Source: Streptomyces sp. NRRL S-118 (GTDB taxonomy: Bacteria; Actinomycetota; Actinomycetes; Streptomycetales; Streptomycetaceae). Taken from it: a stretch of 64,000 bases of DNA. The translations under genes were made by a program, and so were the position numbers. This document shows positions 15,925-24,243 of the stretch, piece by piece (position 1 is the stretch's first letter; the number at the start of each line of letters is the position of its first letter). The stretch spans positions 479,020 to 543,019 of the forward strand of contig NZ_KL591002.1 of assembly GCF_000716335.1 (NCBI RefSeq), in the 5' to 3' direction. The notes beneath the pieces are model-generated. The model saw nothing but the letters and a program-made list of their open reading frames with translations. It had not been told where the DNA came from and searched no databases.

Positions 15925-16509
15925 GTGGCCAGGACCAAGGAATTCGATCCGGACGCCGCGCTCCAGTCGGCTCTCGAGCTCTTCTGGGAGCGCGGTTACG
16001 AAGCGACGTCAATGGCGGACCTCGTGGACCGCCTCGGCATCGGCCGCGCCAGCATCTACGCGACCTTCGGCAGCAAGCACGAGCTGTACCTGAGGGCGAT
16101 GGACCGGTACGCCGAGACGCGCGAGCCGTCCCTGGTGGTGCAGCTGTCCCAGCCGGGCCCGGCGCTGCCGGCCGTCCGCGCGGTGATCCGCGGGTTCGCC
16201 GCCGAGGCGTCCTCGGACGAGGAGCGGCTGGTCGGCTGCTTCTTCACCAACACGGCGGCCGAGCTCGCACCGCACGACCGGGCGGCGACGCGCCGGGTCG
16301 AGATCAGCTGGGAGCACATCGAGACCGCGCTGCACTCCGCGCTGGTCCGGGCCCAGGCCCAGGGCGAGCTCCCGGCGGAGCGCGCGCCGCGCGCACTGGC
16401 CCGGATGCTGCTGGTCCTGCTCCAGGGCATACGGATCGTCGGGAAGGCGTCCGGGGACCCGGCCCGGGTCCGGGACGCCGCCGAGCAGGCGCTGGCCCTG
16501 CTGGACTGA
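15925..16509 (+). CDS. TetR/AcrR-family transcriptional regulator
   Basis: The product has 194 residues with a GTG start. The N-terminal HTH covers about residues 10-55 (Ala-Leu-Glu-Leu-Phe-Trp-Glu-Arg-Gly-Tyr, then Gly-Ile-Gly-Arg-Ala-Ser-Ile-Tyr-Ala-Thr-Phe-Gly-Ser-Lys). The C-terminal ligand domain is of the type seen in repressors of short-chain dehydrogenases. The shared operator in its own promoter and in the SDR promoter suggests that it represses both. A rho-independent terminator follows. Confidence 0.92.
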   Translation: MARTKEFDPDAALQSALELFWERGYEATSMADLVDRLGIGRASIYATFGSKHELYLRAMDRYAETREPSLVVQLSQPGPALPAVRAVIRGFAAEASSDEERLVGCFFTNTAAELAPHDRAATRRVEISWEHIETALHSALVRAQAQGELPAERAPRALARMLLVLLQGIRIVGKASGDPARVRDAAEQALALLD

Positions 16510-16525
16510 GCCGGACGGCGGAAGA

Positions 16526-16555
16526 GGGGCGCCCCACGCCGGGGCGCTCCTTTTT
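16526..16555 (+). terminator. terminator after the TetR gene
   Basis: A 10-bp GC stem (16526-16535 with 16541-16550, one G-U type mismatch) with a 5-base loop is followed by TTTTT. It also separates the nir-TetR transcript from the SDR gene. Confidence 0.8.
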
Positions 16556-16584
16556 CCGGCCCTTTTCCGGCCCTTTTTCCGGCC
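16551..16584 (+). repeat. three T-rich CCTTTTTCCGG-like repeats
   Basis: Three near-identical 11-12-base units of T4-5 followed by CCGGCC lie head to tail directly behind the terminator stem. They may extend its T-tract or supply an upstream AT-rich promoter element for the SDR gene. Confidence 0.7.
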
Positions 16585-16588
16585 TTGA

Positions 16589-16607
16589 TATTGGATCGTT
16601 CGGTCAA
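16589..16607 (+). promoter_or_regulatory. operator of the SDR gene
   Basis: The minus-strand reading TTGACCGAACGATCCAATA matches the operator in front of the TetR gene at 16 of 19-20 positions. It lies just downstream of a possible -10 (TGATAT, 16586) and 15 bases before the SDR ATG, where a bound repressor would block transcription. Confidence 0.6.
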
Positions 16608-16622
16608 AAAAGAGGAGACACC

Positions 16623-17384
16623 ATGTCCGCACCGCGCTTCACCGGCACCACCGCTCTCGTCACCGGGGCCGGCACCGGTCTCGGCCGGGCCGTCGCCCGC
16701 GCCTTCGCCGCCGAGGGCGCCTCGGTGGCCGTCGCCGGACGCACCGCCGCCACCCTGGACGAGACCGTCGCCCTGATCGAGAAGGACGGCGGCACGGCCG
16801 CCGCCTTCACCGCGGACGTGAGCCGCGCCGACGACATGCGCGGCCTGGTGGAGCGGACCGCCGCCCGCTTCGGCGGCCTGGACGTGGCGGTCAACAACGC
16901 CGCCGTGCTGCGTGGCGAGGGAAGCGCGGCCGCCGACCTCGACCCGGCCGACTGGCAGGCCATGCTCGACATCAACGTCACCGGGGTGCTGTACGCGCTC
17001 CAGGCCGAGATCGCCCACATGCGGGCACACGGCGGCGGCGCGATCGTCAACATCAGCTCCACGCTGGGCGCCCACGTCCGCCTGCCCGGCATGGTGGGCT
17101 ACGCGGCGAGCAAGGCCGCGGTCGCCGCGCTGACCCGCGCCGCCGCCCTGGACCACGCCCGGGACGGCATCCGCGTCAACCTCGTGAGCCCCGGCGCCTC
17201 CGACGCCCCGATGTCCCTGCGGCCGGGCGAGACCCACGAGGAGCGGGCGGCCCGGCTCACCAGCCCGCTCGGCCGACTCACCTCCGCCGAAGAGGTCGCC
17301 GCCGCCGTGCTGTACCTCGCCTCACCGGCGGCGGGGTCGGTCCTCGGAGCCGATCTGGTCGTGGACGGCGGCGTCGCGGCGTGA
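16623..17384 (+). CDS. short-chain dehydrogenase/reductase
   Basis: The product has 253 residues of the classical SDR type. The cofactor loop Thr-Gly-Ala-Gly-Thr-Gly-Leu-Gly is at residues 14-21. Asn-Asn-Ala-Ala, the catalytic Ser in Ile-Ser-Ser-Thr and Tyr-Ala-Ala-Ser-Lys are present, and a Pro-Gly motif follows. AGGAG lies six bases before the ATG. An Arg after the second strand suggests NADP(H). The substrate is unknown. It is probably derepressed when the upstream TetR protein binds its ligand. Confidence 0.92.
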   Translation: MSAPRFTGTTALVTGAGTGLGRAVARAFAAEGASVAVAGRTAATLDETVALIEKDGGTAAAFTADVSRADDMRGLVERTAARFGGLDVAVNNAAVLRGEGSAAADLDPADWQAMLDINVTGVLYALQAEIAHMRAHGGGAIVNISSTLGAHVRLPGMVGYAASKAAVAALTRAAALDHARDGIRVNLVSPGASDAPMSLRPGETHEERAARLTSPLGRLTSAEEVAAAVLYLASPAAGSVLGADLVVDGGVAA

Positions 17385-17397
17385 CGATCCCGCGGGC

Positions 17398-17802
17398 TCA
17401 GCCCTGGACGGCCGAGGGGTCCATCCACATGACCTCCCAGAGGTGGTGGTCGGGGTCCTGGAACGAGCGACCGTACATGTAGCCGTAGTCCTGGGGGTCG
17501 TTGGCCGGTGAGCCGCCGGCCGCCAGGGCCGCGTCGGCCAGCTCGTCGACCTTCTCGCGGCTGTCGGCGCTCAGCGCGATGATCGCCTCGGTCGAGGCCC
17601 GGGCGTCGGCGATCTCCTTCTTGGTGAAGTCCTTGAAGCGCTCCTCGGTGAGCAGCATCGCGAAAATGGTGTCGCTGAAGACCAGGCAGGCGGCGTGCTC
17701 GTCGGTGAACTGCTCGTTGAAGGAGTAGCCGAGCTTGCCCCAGAAGGCCTTGGAAGCCTCCAGGTCCTTCACGGGCAGGTTCACGAAGATCATCTGAGGC
17801 AT
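17398..17802 (-). CDS. VOC-family (glyoxalase-like) protein
   Basis: The product has 134 residues, starting at Met-Pro-Gln-Met; an ATG nine bases earlier (17811) is possible. Two beta-alpha-beta-beta-beta modules are visible: Phe-Val-Asn-Leu-Pro-Val-Lys-Asp-Leu at the start and [10 protein letters not shown] at the end, the latter with the usual C-terminal metal-site Glu. Members act on dicarbonyls, extradiol substrates or antibiotics such as bleomycin and fosfomycin. The role here is unknown. It is convergent with the SDR gene, 13 bases apart. Confidence 0.85.
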   Translation of the reverse strand: MPQMIFVNLPVKDLEASKAFWGKLGYSFNEQFTDEHAACLVFSDTIFAMLLTEERFKDFTKKEIADARASTEAIIALSADSREKVDELADAALAAGGSPANDPQDYGYMYGRSFQDPDHHLWEVMWMDPSAVQG

Positions 17803-18355
17803 GTCGTCCATCCGTTCGGTGTGTTTGCCATCGTGCTGTCGAGGGGTGGACCCGGCCCCCACCGAAAACTCATCGCTCCCTGGAGGAAACCCTCGGGAAA
17901 AATCTCCCTCACTTTGCGGCCCCCCGCACCCGGACCCGGGGAGTGTCCGCGAAGCAGCGTCGTCCGCCCGCGGGGCGAGGCCGGACGCCGGTCGGCGTGG
18001 CCGCACCAGACTCGCGGACGCGGTCGCCGCGTACAAGGTGGTCCGGCGGGAGCGGAAGCGGAGCTGAAGACCCCGCGGGAGAGCTGACGGCCCGCGGACC
18101 GGGCGCGCCGGCGCCCGACCCGGGCCGCGGAGCCGTTGGGGCACCAGTGGTCCACGACAGCAGGTGTGACGCGAGGGGCCAGCCGGGAACCGGTCGGCAA
18201 CGGCCGGATACCGCCCGGTCGCTGGGGTGTCCGCCGCTTCCGCTTCACCGGCTGTTGATGCACCGTCAATGCAGGACTCCTAGGTTCCCCGAAGCGCGCC
18301 AACCCCGTCCGCCGTCCGGCGGCGGGACAGCCACATCCCCCTCCTGGAGTGACAA
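17803..18355. other. 553-bp intergenic region, no gene seen
   Basis: Several open frames cross this region but none has family features, a ribosome binding site or an expected codon bias. A TTGA-N7-TCAA inverted repeat at 18255-18269 and a TAGGTT at 18281 may belong to the promoter of the PhoX-like gene. A short GC hairpin lies at 18101-18116. Confidence 0.6.
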
Positions 18356-19516
18356 GTGGAACGTCGCAGTTTCCTGCGCGGAGCGGTCATCGGCGGCACG
18401 GCCGCCGCCTTCGGGTTCACCCTCATGGAAGGCGCGGCCTACGCGGCCCCCGCCCAGCCGGGCGCGGGCCCGTACGGAGCGCTCGGCGCCGCCGACGCCA
18501 ACGGCATACGGCTGCCCAGCGGCTTCACCAGCCGGGTGATCGCCCGGTCCGGACAGCGGGTCGGCTCCACGTCGTACACGTGGCACAACGCGCCCGACGG
18601 CGGCGACTGTTTCGCGGACGGCACGGGCTGGATCTACGTCTCCAACTCCGAGATCTCCTCCACCGGCGGCGCGAGTGCGATCAAGTTCTCCGCGACCGGC
18701 GCGATCACCGGCGCCTACCGCATCCTGTCCAACACCAACCGCAACTGCGCGGGCGGCAAGACGCCCTGGAACACGTGGCTCTCCTGCGAGGAGGTCGACA
18801 CCGGGTACGTCTACGAGACCGACCCCTGGGGCGTGAACGCCGCGGTGCGCCGTGCCGCCATGGGCCGCTTCAACCACGAGGCCGCGGCCGCCGACCCGGT
18901 CCGCAAGGTGATCTACCTGACGGAGGACAAGTCGGACGGCTGCTTCTACCGCTTCGTCCCGGCGACCTGGGGCAACCTGTCCTCCGGCACCCTCCAGGTC
19001 CTGGTGGCGGGCACGGCCACGTCCGGCTCCTTCACCTGGCAGAACGTGCCCGACCCCGACGGCTCCCCGACCGCGACCCGCAGCCAGGTGGCCGCGGCGA
19101 AGAAGTTCAACGGCGGCGAGGGCTGCCACTACGCCAACGACACCGTCTGGTTCACCACCAAGGGCGACAACCGCCTCTGGCAGCTGAACCTCACCACCAA
19201 CACCTACGAACTCGCCTACGACGACTCGCTCGTCCCCAGCGGCACCGCCCCGCTGACCGGCGTGGACAACGTCACCGGCTCGTCCTCCGGCGACCTGTAC
19301 ATCGCGGAGGACGGCGGCAACATGGAGATCTGCGTGGTCACGCCGGACGACGTGGTCGCGCCGTTCCTGCGGATCGAGGGCCAGACCGGCTCGGAGATCT
19401 GCGGACCGGCCTTCTCGCCGGACGGCAGGCGGCTGTACTTCTCCAGCCAGCGGGGTACGACCGGCAGCTCCTCGGGCGGCATCACCTACGAGGTGACGGG
19501 TCCGTTCCGCGCGTAG
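18356..19516 (+). CDS. PhoX/DUF839-like Tat-exported protein
   Basis: The product has 386 residues with a GTG start. A twin-arginine signal (Arg-Arg-Ser-Phe-Leu-Arg-Gly) and a hydrophobic stretch end at Ala-Tyr-Ala near residue 31. The mature part has PhoX-family signatures: Thr-Pro-Trp-Asn-Thr-Trp-Leu-Ser-Cys-Glu-Glu, Asn-His-Glu-Ala, Tyr-Leu-Thr-Glu-Asp and a final Ser-Pro-Asp-Gly...Phe-Ser-Ser-Gln-Arg-Gly. PhoX enzymes are calcium/iron alkaline phosphatases with a beta-propeller fold. This protein is shorter than classical PhoX (over 600 residues), so phosphatase activity is only a guess. The 3' end overlaps the convergent regulator by 31 bases. Confidence 0.8.
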   Translation: MERRSFLRGAVIGGTAAAFGFTLMEGAAYAAPAQPGAGPYGALGAADANGIRLPSGFTSRVIARSGQRVGSTSYTWHNAPDGGDCFADGTGWIYVSNSEISSTGGASAIKFSATGAITGAYRILSNTNRNCAGGKTPWNTWLSCEEVDTGYVYETDPWGVNAAVRRAAMGRFNHEAAAADPVRKVIYLTEDKSDGCFYRFVPATWGNLSSGTLQVLVAGTATSGSFTWQNVPDPDGSPTATRSQVAAAKKFNGGEGCHYANDTVWFTTKGDNRLWQLNLTTNTYELAYDDSLVPSGTAPLTGVDNVTGSSSGDLYIAEDGGNMEICVVTPDDVVAPFLRIEGQTGSEICGPAFSPDGRRLYFSSQRGTTGSSSGGITYEVTGPFRA

Positions 19517-20526
19517 CGACGCCGTCGCTGCTGGCCCGGCTGGGCGCCGCCGTGCAGGAGGGCGGCGCCCAGTGGTGTGAGCGTGTGCAGCACGGAGCTG
19601 CCCTGGCGCAGCGTGACCACGAGCCCCGCCTCACGCAGCACCCCCGCGTGCTGGCTGGCGGAGGCGAGCGAGACGCCCGCGCGGCGGGCCAGTTCGCTGG
19701 TCGTGCCGCCGTGGCCGATGGCCTTGAGCACGGCACAGCGGGTGTGCCCGACGAGCCGGCCCAGCGACGACTCCCCGCCGGAGCCGACCGGCTCGCAGGC
19801 GGCCGGCGCGTCGCTGTGCGTGACGGGGTAGACCAGCACGGGCGGCAGGTCCGGGTCGCGGTAGACGACCGGGGTCCCCCGGCAGAAGAACGACGGCTGC
19901 AGCAGCAGCCCCCGCCCGTCCAGGCGCAGGTCCCGGTCGGCCGGGTAGTCCGCCTCCAGCACGGGCGAGCGCCAGCGCAGCGTCGGCGGCAGCGACGCGA
20001 GCAGTTCGTCGGCCCCTCCGTCGAGCAGGGCCCTGCCCCGCACGGCGCGGTCGGCCTCCACGCGGGACTGGATGTACGTCCAGTAGGGCTCGATCGCCGC
20101 CCGGTGGTAGCCGCGCAGGGCGCCCAGGAGCCGGCTGAAGGGCTGGGAGCACCCCTCGGTGAGCCTGCCGGCCCAGTTGGGCAGGGGCGCCGCGCCGGGC
20201 CGCGAGGCGGCCAGCAGGGCGAGTTCGCTGTGGATGCGGGCCGGCGGGGTCTCCCGTACGGCCTCCAGCGCCGCGTCGAGGCCGTGCAGCCCCTCCGGCG
20301 GGGTCAGGAAGTCCGGGAAATAGCCCCGCTGCGGGACGAGTGCACCCAGCAGCCTTGTTTCACCGTTCAACCGGGTCCGGGTTTGGGAGCGCCATTCTCC
20401 GTAGACCAGGGCGCCGCGGCGGTCGCGCAATCGATGAAAGCTGAGAATCGTTTCCCACAACACATCAGGCCGGGCCGCCATGCGGACCCCCGCAAGGTCC
20501 GCCCCGGTGAAATGTATACGTAGCAC
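19486..20526 (-). CDS. winged-helix (ArsR-type) transcriptional regulator
   Basis: The product has 346 residues from GTG 20526, four bases after GGTGGGGG. The C-terminal 80 residues form an ArsR-like winged helix: Thr-Ser-Glu-Leu-Ala-Arg-Arg-Ala-Gly-Val-Ser-Leu-Ala-Ser-Ala-Ser-Gln-His, then a wing with Val-Thr-Leu-Arg-Gln-Gly. The long N-terminal domain (about 250 residues) resembles the DUF5937 type found in many Streptomyces regulators and probably senses a ligand. Its target is not evident; the divergent side is the ppdK terminator region. It is convergent with the PhoX-like gene. Confidence 0.75.
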   Translation of the reverse strand: MLRIHFTGADLAGVRMAARPDVLWETILSFHRLRDRRGALVYGEWRSQTRTRLNGETRLLGALVPQRGYFPDFLTPPEGLHGLDAALEAVRETPPARIHSELALLAASRPGAAPLPNWAGRLTEGCSQPFSRLLGALRGYHRAAIEPYWTYIQSRVEADRAVRGRALLDGGADELLASLPPTLRWRSPVLEADYPADRDLRLDGRGLLLQPSFFCRGTPVVYRDPDLPPVLVYPVTHSDAPAACEPVGSGGESSLGRLVGHTRCAVLKAIGHGGTTSELARRAGVSLASASQHAGVLREAGLVVTLRQGSSVLHTLTPLGAALLHGGAQPGQQRRRRYARNGPVTS

Positions 20527-20908
20527 TGAACCCCCACCTGTTGCATCCGCAATCACCCCCCACCACTGAGTATGCATGCCATCACAGGACGTCACCACGG
20601 CATTTCAGCCACAGTTGAAACGCATCGCGGAGTCAGGGTGTAAACCGAAAAGCTGTACGCCGTCGGACGGGAAACCTTCAGGACCGAGGTGACGCGCTGA
20701 AGACCGTGGGGGGCTTCGCGCGTCCGGCGGCGGTCCGGGGAGGTTGCGGCTCTCCTGTCCGGCAGGGGTAATGGGGCGCGGTCGGCGGGTGGGGATCCGG
20801 TGGCCGCGCTCCGCCCATTCTTTGCGGCATGAATGGCGCAATTCGAGCGGACACCTGAAGTCCGCCCTTCAACAGCCCAGAATTCAACCGGCACCCGGGA
20901 CGAAATAT

Positions 20909-20947
20909 GACGGGGCGGACACCTCCGCACAAGGTGTCCGCCCCGTC
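20909..20947 (-). terminator. terminator of ppdK
   Basis: A perfect 15-bp stem (20909-20923 with 20933-20947) closes a 9-base loop. Leaving the stem on the minus strand the transcript reads ATATTTC, a short T-rich tail. On the plus strand the stem is followed by TCTCTT, so it may work in both directions. Confidence 0.75.
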
Positions 20948-21019
20948 TCTCTTGCACCCCGGAGCCGCCGCCGCGTCGGTGAGGGTCGGTGTGACCGACG
21001 GGGCTCCGGTGGCTTTCCC

Positions 21020-21043
21020 GGAATACCGACCACGCGGTATTCC
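21020..21043 (-). repeat. 9-bp-arm inverted repeat downstream of ppdK
   Basis: The arms GGAATACCG and CGGTATTCC are separated by six bases. The repeat lies between the ppdK stop and its main terminator and forms a stable hairpin in the 3' untranslated region. Confidence 0.7.
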
Positions 21044-21052
21044 GTAATATCC

Positions 21053-21075
21053 GGGTACCTGCGTGACAGGTACCC
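21053..21075 (-). repeat. second 9-bp-arm inverted repeat directly after ppdK
   Basis: The arms GGGTACCTG and CAGGTACCC are separated by five bases, six bases beyond the ppdK stop. Together with the repeat at 21020 it makes a tandem hairpin pair that could protect the mRNA 3' end. Confidence 0.7.
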
Positions 21076-21081
21076 GCGCCG

Positions 21082-23793
21082 TCAGCGGCTGTCGCTGCCC
21101 GAGGACTGCGCCGCCGCCCGGCCCGCCTCCAGGCGCGCCACCGGGATGCGGAACGGCGAGCAGGAGACGTAGTCCAGGCCCACCTCGTGGAAGAAGTGCA
21201 CCGACTCGGGGTCACCGCCGTGCTCGCCGCACACGCCGAGCTTGATGTCCGGACGGGTGGCCCGGCCGGCCTGGACCGCGCTGCGCACCAGGGCGCCGAC
21301 ACCGTCCTTGTCGATGGTCTCGAACGGGCTGACGCCGAAGATGCCCTTCTCCAGGTACGCGGTGAAGAAGCTGGCCTCCACGTCGTCCCGGGAGAAGCCC
21401 CACACCGTCTGGGTGAGGTCGTTGGTGCCGAAGGAGAAGAACTCGGCGCACTCGGCGATCTGACCGGCGGTCACGGCGGCGCGCGGCAGCTCGATCATCG
21501 TGCCGAGCGCGAGCTTGAGCTCGACCCCGGTCTGCGCCTGCACCTCGGCGATGACCTGCTCGGCCTCGTCGCGGACGAGCTCCAGCTCCTGGACGGTGCC
21601 CACGAGCGGGATCATGATCTCGGCGCGCGGGTCGCCCTTGGCCTCGATGCGCTCGGCCGCGGCCTCGGCGATCGCCCGCACCTGCATGGTGAACAGGCCG
21701 GGGATGACCAGGCCCAGGCGCACGCCGCGCAGACCCAGCATCGGGTTCTGCTCGTGCAGCCGGTGCACGGCCTGGAGGAGGCGCAGCTCGTTCTCGTGCG
21801 GCTCCTTGCGGGCCTCGGCGAGGGCGACGCGCACCGACAGCTCGGTGATGTCGGGCAGGAACTCGTGCAGCGGCGGGTCCAGCAGGCGGACCGTGACGGG
21901 CAGGCCGTCCATCGCCTCGAAGAGCTCGACGAAGTCCTGCTTCTGGAGCGGCAGCAGGGCCTTGAGGGCCTCCTCGCGCTCCGTGTCCGTGTCGGCGAGG
22001 ATGAGCCGCTCGACGTACTGGCGACGGTCGCCGAGGAACATGTGCTCGGTGCGGCACAGGCCGATCCCCTGGGCGCCGAAGCGCCGCGCCCGCAGGGCGT
22101 CCTCGGCGTTGTCGGCGTTGGCCCGTACGCGCAGCCGGCGTACCCGGTCCGCGTACGCCATGATCCGGTGCACGGCCTTGACCAGCTCGTCGGCGTCGTC
22201 GGCACCCGCGTGCATCCGGCCCTCGAAGTACTCGACGACCGGGGACGGCACGACCGGGACCTCACCGAGGTACACCTTGCCGGTGGAACCGTCGATGGAG
22301 ACGACGTCGCCCTCCTCGACGACGTGCCCGCCGGGGACGGTCATCCGGCGCCGCTTGGTGTCGACCTCCAGCTCCTCGGCGCCGCAGACACAGGTCTTGC
22401 CCATGCCGCGGGCGACGACGGCCGCGTGGGAGGTCTTGCCGCCGCGCGAGGTCAGGATGCCCTCGGCGGCGATCATGCCGTCCAGGTCGTCCGGGTTGGT
22501 CTCGCGGCGGATGAGGATGACCTTCTCGCCGGACCGGGACCACTTGACGGCGGTGTAGGAGTCGAAGACGGCCTTGCCGACCGCGGCGCCCGGCGAGGCG
22601 GCGATGCCGCGGCCGATCTGCTCGACCGAGGACTTCTCGTCGAAGCGCGGGAACATCAGCTGCGCGAGCTGGGCGCCGTTGACGCGCTGGAGCGCCTCGG
22701 CCTCGTCGATGAGGCCCTGGTCGACGAGTTGCGTGGCGATGCGGAAGGCGGCACCGGCGGTGCGCTTGCCGACCCGGGTCTGGAGCATCCACAGCTGGCC
22801 GCGCTCGATGGTGAACTCGATGTCGCAGAGGTCCTTGTAGTGGTTCTCCAGCGTCTCCATGATCTGCATCAGCTGGTCGTACGACTTCTTGTCGATCGAC
22901 TCGAGGTCGGCCAGCGGCACGGTGTTGCGGATGCCGGCGACGACGTCCTCGCCCTGCGCGTTCTGCAGGTAGTCGCCGTAGACGCCCTGGTGGCCGGAGG
23001 CGGGGTCGCGGGTGAACGCCACGCCGGTTCCGGAGTCCGGGCCGAGGTTGCCGAAGACCATGGAGCAGACGTTGACCGCCGTGCCGAGGTCGTGCGGGAT
23101 GCGCTCCTGGCGCCGGTACAGCTTGGCGCGGTCGCCGTTCCACGAGTCGAAGACGGCCTTGATGGCGAGGTCCATCTGCTCGCGCGGGTCCTGCGGGAAG
23201 TCGCGCCCGGCCTCGGTCTTGACGATCTTCTTGAAGCCCTTGACGAGCTTCTTCAGGTCGCCCGCGTCGAGGTCGGTGTCGACCGTGACCTTCTTGGCGG
23301 CCTTGGCCTCCTCGAGCGCCTCCTCGAAGAGCTCGCCGTCCACGCCGAGCACGGTCTTGCCGAACATCTGGATGAGGCGCCGGTACGAGTCCCACGCGAA
23401 CCGCTCGTCCCCGGCCTGCTGGGCCAGGCCCTCGACGGACTTGTCGGAGAGTCCGATGTTGAGGACGGTGTCCATCATGCCGGGCATGGAGAACTTGGCG
23501 CCGGAACGGACGGAGACCAGAAGGGGGTTGTCGGCCTGGCCGAGCTTCTTGCCCATCTTCTTCTCGAGGGCGTCGAGGTGCGCGGTGACCTCGTCCCGCA
23601 GCTCGACGGGCTCGTCGCCGCTCTCGAGGTAGACCTTGCAGGCCTCGGTGGTGATGGTGAAGCCGGGAGGCACGGGGAGACCGAGGTTGGTCATCTCGGC
23701 GAGGTTGGCACCTTTACCGCCGAGCAGGTCCTTCAGGTCCTTGTTGCCCTCGGTGAAGTCGTACACGAACTTCTGATCTTTGTTTTCCGACAC
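21082..23793 (-). CDS. ppdK: pyruvate, phosphate dikinase
   Basis: The product has 903 residues, the usual length, starting at GTG 23793 with GGAG ten bases upstream. The N-terminal ATP-grasp part starts with Leu-Gly-Gly-Lys-Gly-Ala-Asn-Leu-Ala-Glu-Met. The swivelling phospho-carrier domain has the phosphorylated His in Gly-Gly-Lys-Thr-Ser-His-Ala-Ala-Val-Val-Ala-Arg. The C-terminal PEP/pyruvate barrel contains Gly-Thr-Asn-Asp-Leu-Thr-Gln and the catalytic Cys in Gly-Val-Cys-Gly-Glu-His-Gly-Gly-Asp. It interconverts pyruvate + ATP + Pi with PEP + AMP + PPi in the cytoplasm. It stands alone, with an inverted repeat in the upstream region and strong hairpins behind. Confidence 0.97.
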   Translation of the reverse strand: MSENKDQKFVYDFTEGNKDLKDLLGGKGANLAEMTNLGLPVPPGFTITTEACKVYLESGDEPVELRDEVTAHLDALEKKMGKKLGQADNPLLVSVRSGAKFSMPGMMDTVLNIGLSDKSVEGLAQQAGDERFAWDSYRRLIQMFGKTVLGVDGELFEEALEEAKAAKKVTVDTDLDAGDLKKLVKGFKKIVKTEAGRDFPQDPREQMDLAIKAVFDSWNGDRAKLYRRQERIPHDLGTAVNVCSMVFGNLGPDSGTGVAFTRDPASGHQGVYGDYLQNAQGEDVVAGIRNTVPLADLESIDKKSYDQLMQIMETLENHYKDLCDIEFTIERGQLWMLQTRVGKRTAGAAFRIATQLVDQGLIDEAEALQRVNGAQLAQLMFPRFDEKSSVEQIGRGIAASPGAAVGKAVFDSYTAVKWSRSGEKVILIRRETNPDDLDGMIAAEGILTSRGGKTSHAAVVARGMGKTCVCGAEELEVDTKRRRMTVPGGHVVEEGDVVSIDGSTGKVYLGEVPVVPSPVVEYFEGRMHAGADDADELVKAVHRIMAYADRVRRLRVRANADNAEDALRARRFGAQGIGLCRTEHMFLGDRRQYVERLILADTDTEREEALKALLPLQKQDFVELFEAMDGLPVTVRLLDPPLHEFLPDITELSVRVALAEARKEPHENELRLLQAVHRLHEQNPMLGLRGVRLGLVIPGLFTMQVRAIAEAAAERIEAKGDPRAEIMIPLVGTVQELELVRDEAEQVIAEVQAQTGVELKLALGTMIELPRAAVTAGQIAECAEFFSFGTNDLTQTVWGFSRDDVEASFFTAYLEKGIFGVSPFETIDKDGVGALVRSAVQAGRATRPDIKLGVCGEHGGDPESVHFFHEVGLDYVSCSPFRIPVARLEAGRAAAQSSGSDSR

Positions 23794-23842
23794 GGGTCTC
23801 GACTCCTCGAGGACTCGGTGGCTGCCCTGACGGCGAGGAACA

Positions 23843-23867
23843 TACCCAGATCGAAGGCTTCTGGGTA
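23843..23867 (-). promoter_or_regulatory. inverted repeat in the ppdK promoter region
   Basis: The arms TACCCAGA and TCTGGGTA with a 9-bp spacer lie 50-74 bases upstream of the ppdK start. The size and place fit an operator or a hairpin in the leader. No regulator can be assigned. Confidence 0.4.
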
Positions 23868-23994
23868 CGTACGCTTACCCGTCATACGGCCTTAACCACC
23901 CGTCCGCCAGCAGATCGCAGGTAACTGACTGGTAGCGAAACGGGGCTCCGACCGTTCATCCTCCGAATGCCGTTTGACCGAAAACTGGCCCTAG

Positions 23995-24010
23995 GCGCTC
24001 ACATGAGCGG
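23995..24010. promoter_or_regulatory. palindrome copy 1, GCGCTCACATGAGCGG
   Basis: This 16-mer is a near-perfect palindrome. It differs at two positions from the perfect copy at 24095-24110. The two copies start exactly 100 bp apart on either side of a strong hairpin. It may be an operator; the binding protein is unknown. Confidence 0.45.
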
Positions 24011-24045
24011 ACCTCAAGGCAAGTGAGTTCAAGGCTTGAACACAG

Positions 24046-24072
24046 AAAGGGTGGCACTGAGTGCCACCCTTT
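24046..24072 (-). terminator. 12-bp perfect stem-loop downstream of dusB
   Basis: The arms AAAGGGTGGCAC and GTGCCACCCTTT enclose a 3-base loop, 172 bases after the dusB stop. It ends with its own A/T-rich stem base but no long T-tract, so it is a possible bidirectional terminator rather than a certain one. Confidence 0.55.
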
Positions 24073-24094
24073 GAAAAGTGCAGTCGTCCGTCGC

Positions 24095-24110
24095 GCGCTC
24101 ATATGAGCGC
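24095..24110. promoter_or_regulatory. palindrome copy 2, GCGCTCATATGAGCGC
   Basis: This 16-bp palindrome is perfect and is the partner of the site at 23995. A pair of equal sites about ten helical turns apart is compatible with DNA looping by a tetrameric regulator. Confidence 0.5.
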
Positions 24111-24243
24111 AACCCCTATCAGGGGTGGCGAGAATCACGCCGTCCGAACCAGCCGTATTCCAGCATCCGGACCGTCCCGGCCCGCTGGCGAGACCCCTTC
24201 CGCGGGGCTTCCGCCGGGGCGGCCGGAGGCCCGTCGTCGCACG

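Larger units (their letters stand above)
20527..21081. other. 555-bp intergenic region rich in hairpins
   Basis: No gene is seen. The region holds the promoter of the winged-helix regulator on its left side and, on its right, three hairpins downstream of ppdK (20909-20947, 21020-21043, 21053-21075) that are listed separately. Confidence 0.6.
23794..24243. other. 450-bp intergenic region between dusB and ppdK
   Basis: No gene is supported; short open frames here lack start signals and conserved features. The region carries the ppdK upstream inverted repeat, two related palindromes 100 bp apart and one strong hairpin between them, listed separately. Confidence 0.6.

Noticed and set aside
17790..18302. 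170-codon open frame on the minus strand upstream of the VOC gene
   Set aside because: The product is Arg/Pro/Ser-rich without known features, and it overlaps the VOC start in another frame.
21187..23895. 902-codon open frame antisense to ppdK
   Set aside because: It mirrors the third-position GC of ppdK and shows no conserved motif.
23956..24138. 60-codon open frame on the minus strand between dusB and ppdK
   Set aside because: It runs through the palindromes and hairpin, has no ribosome binding site and its product resembles no family.
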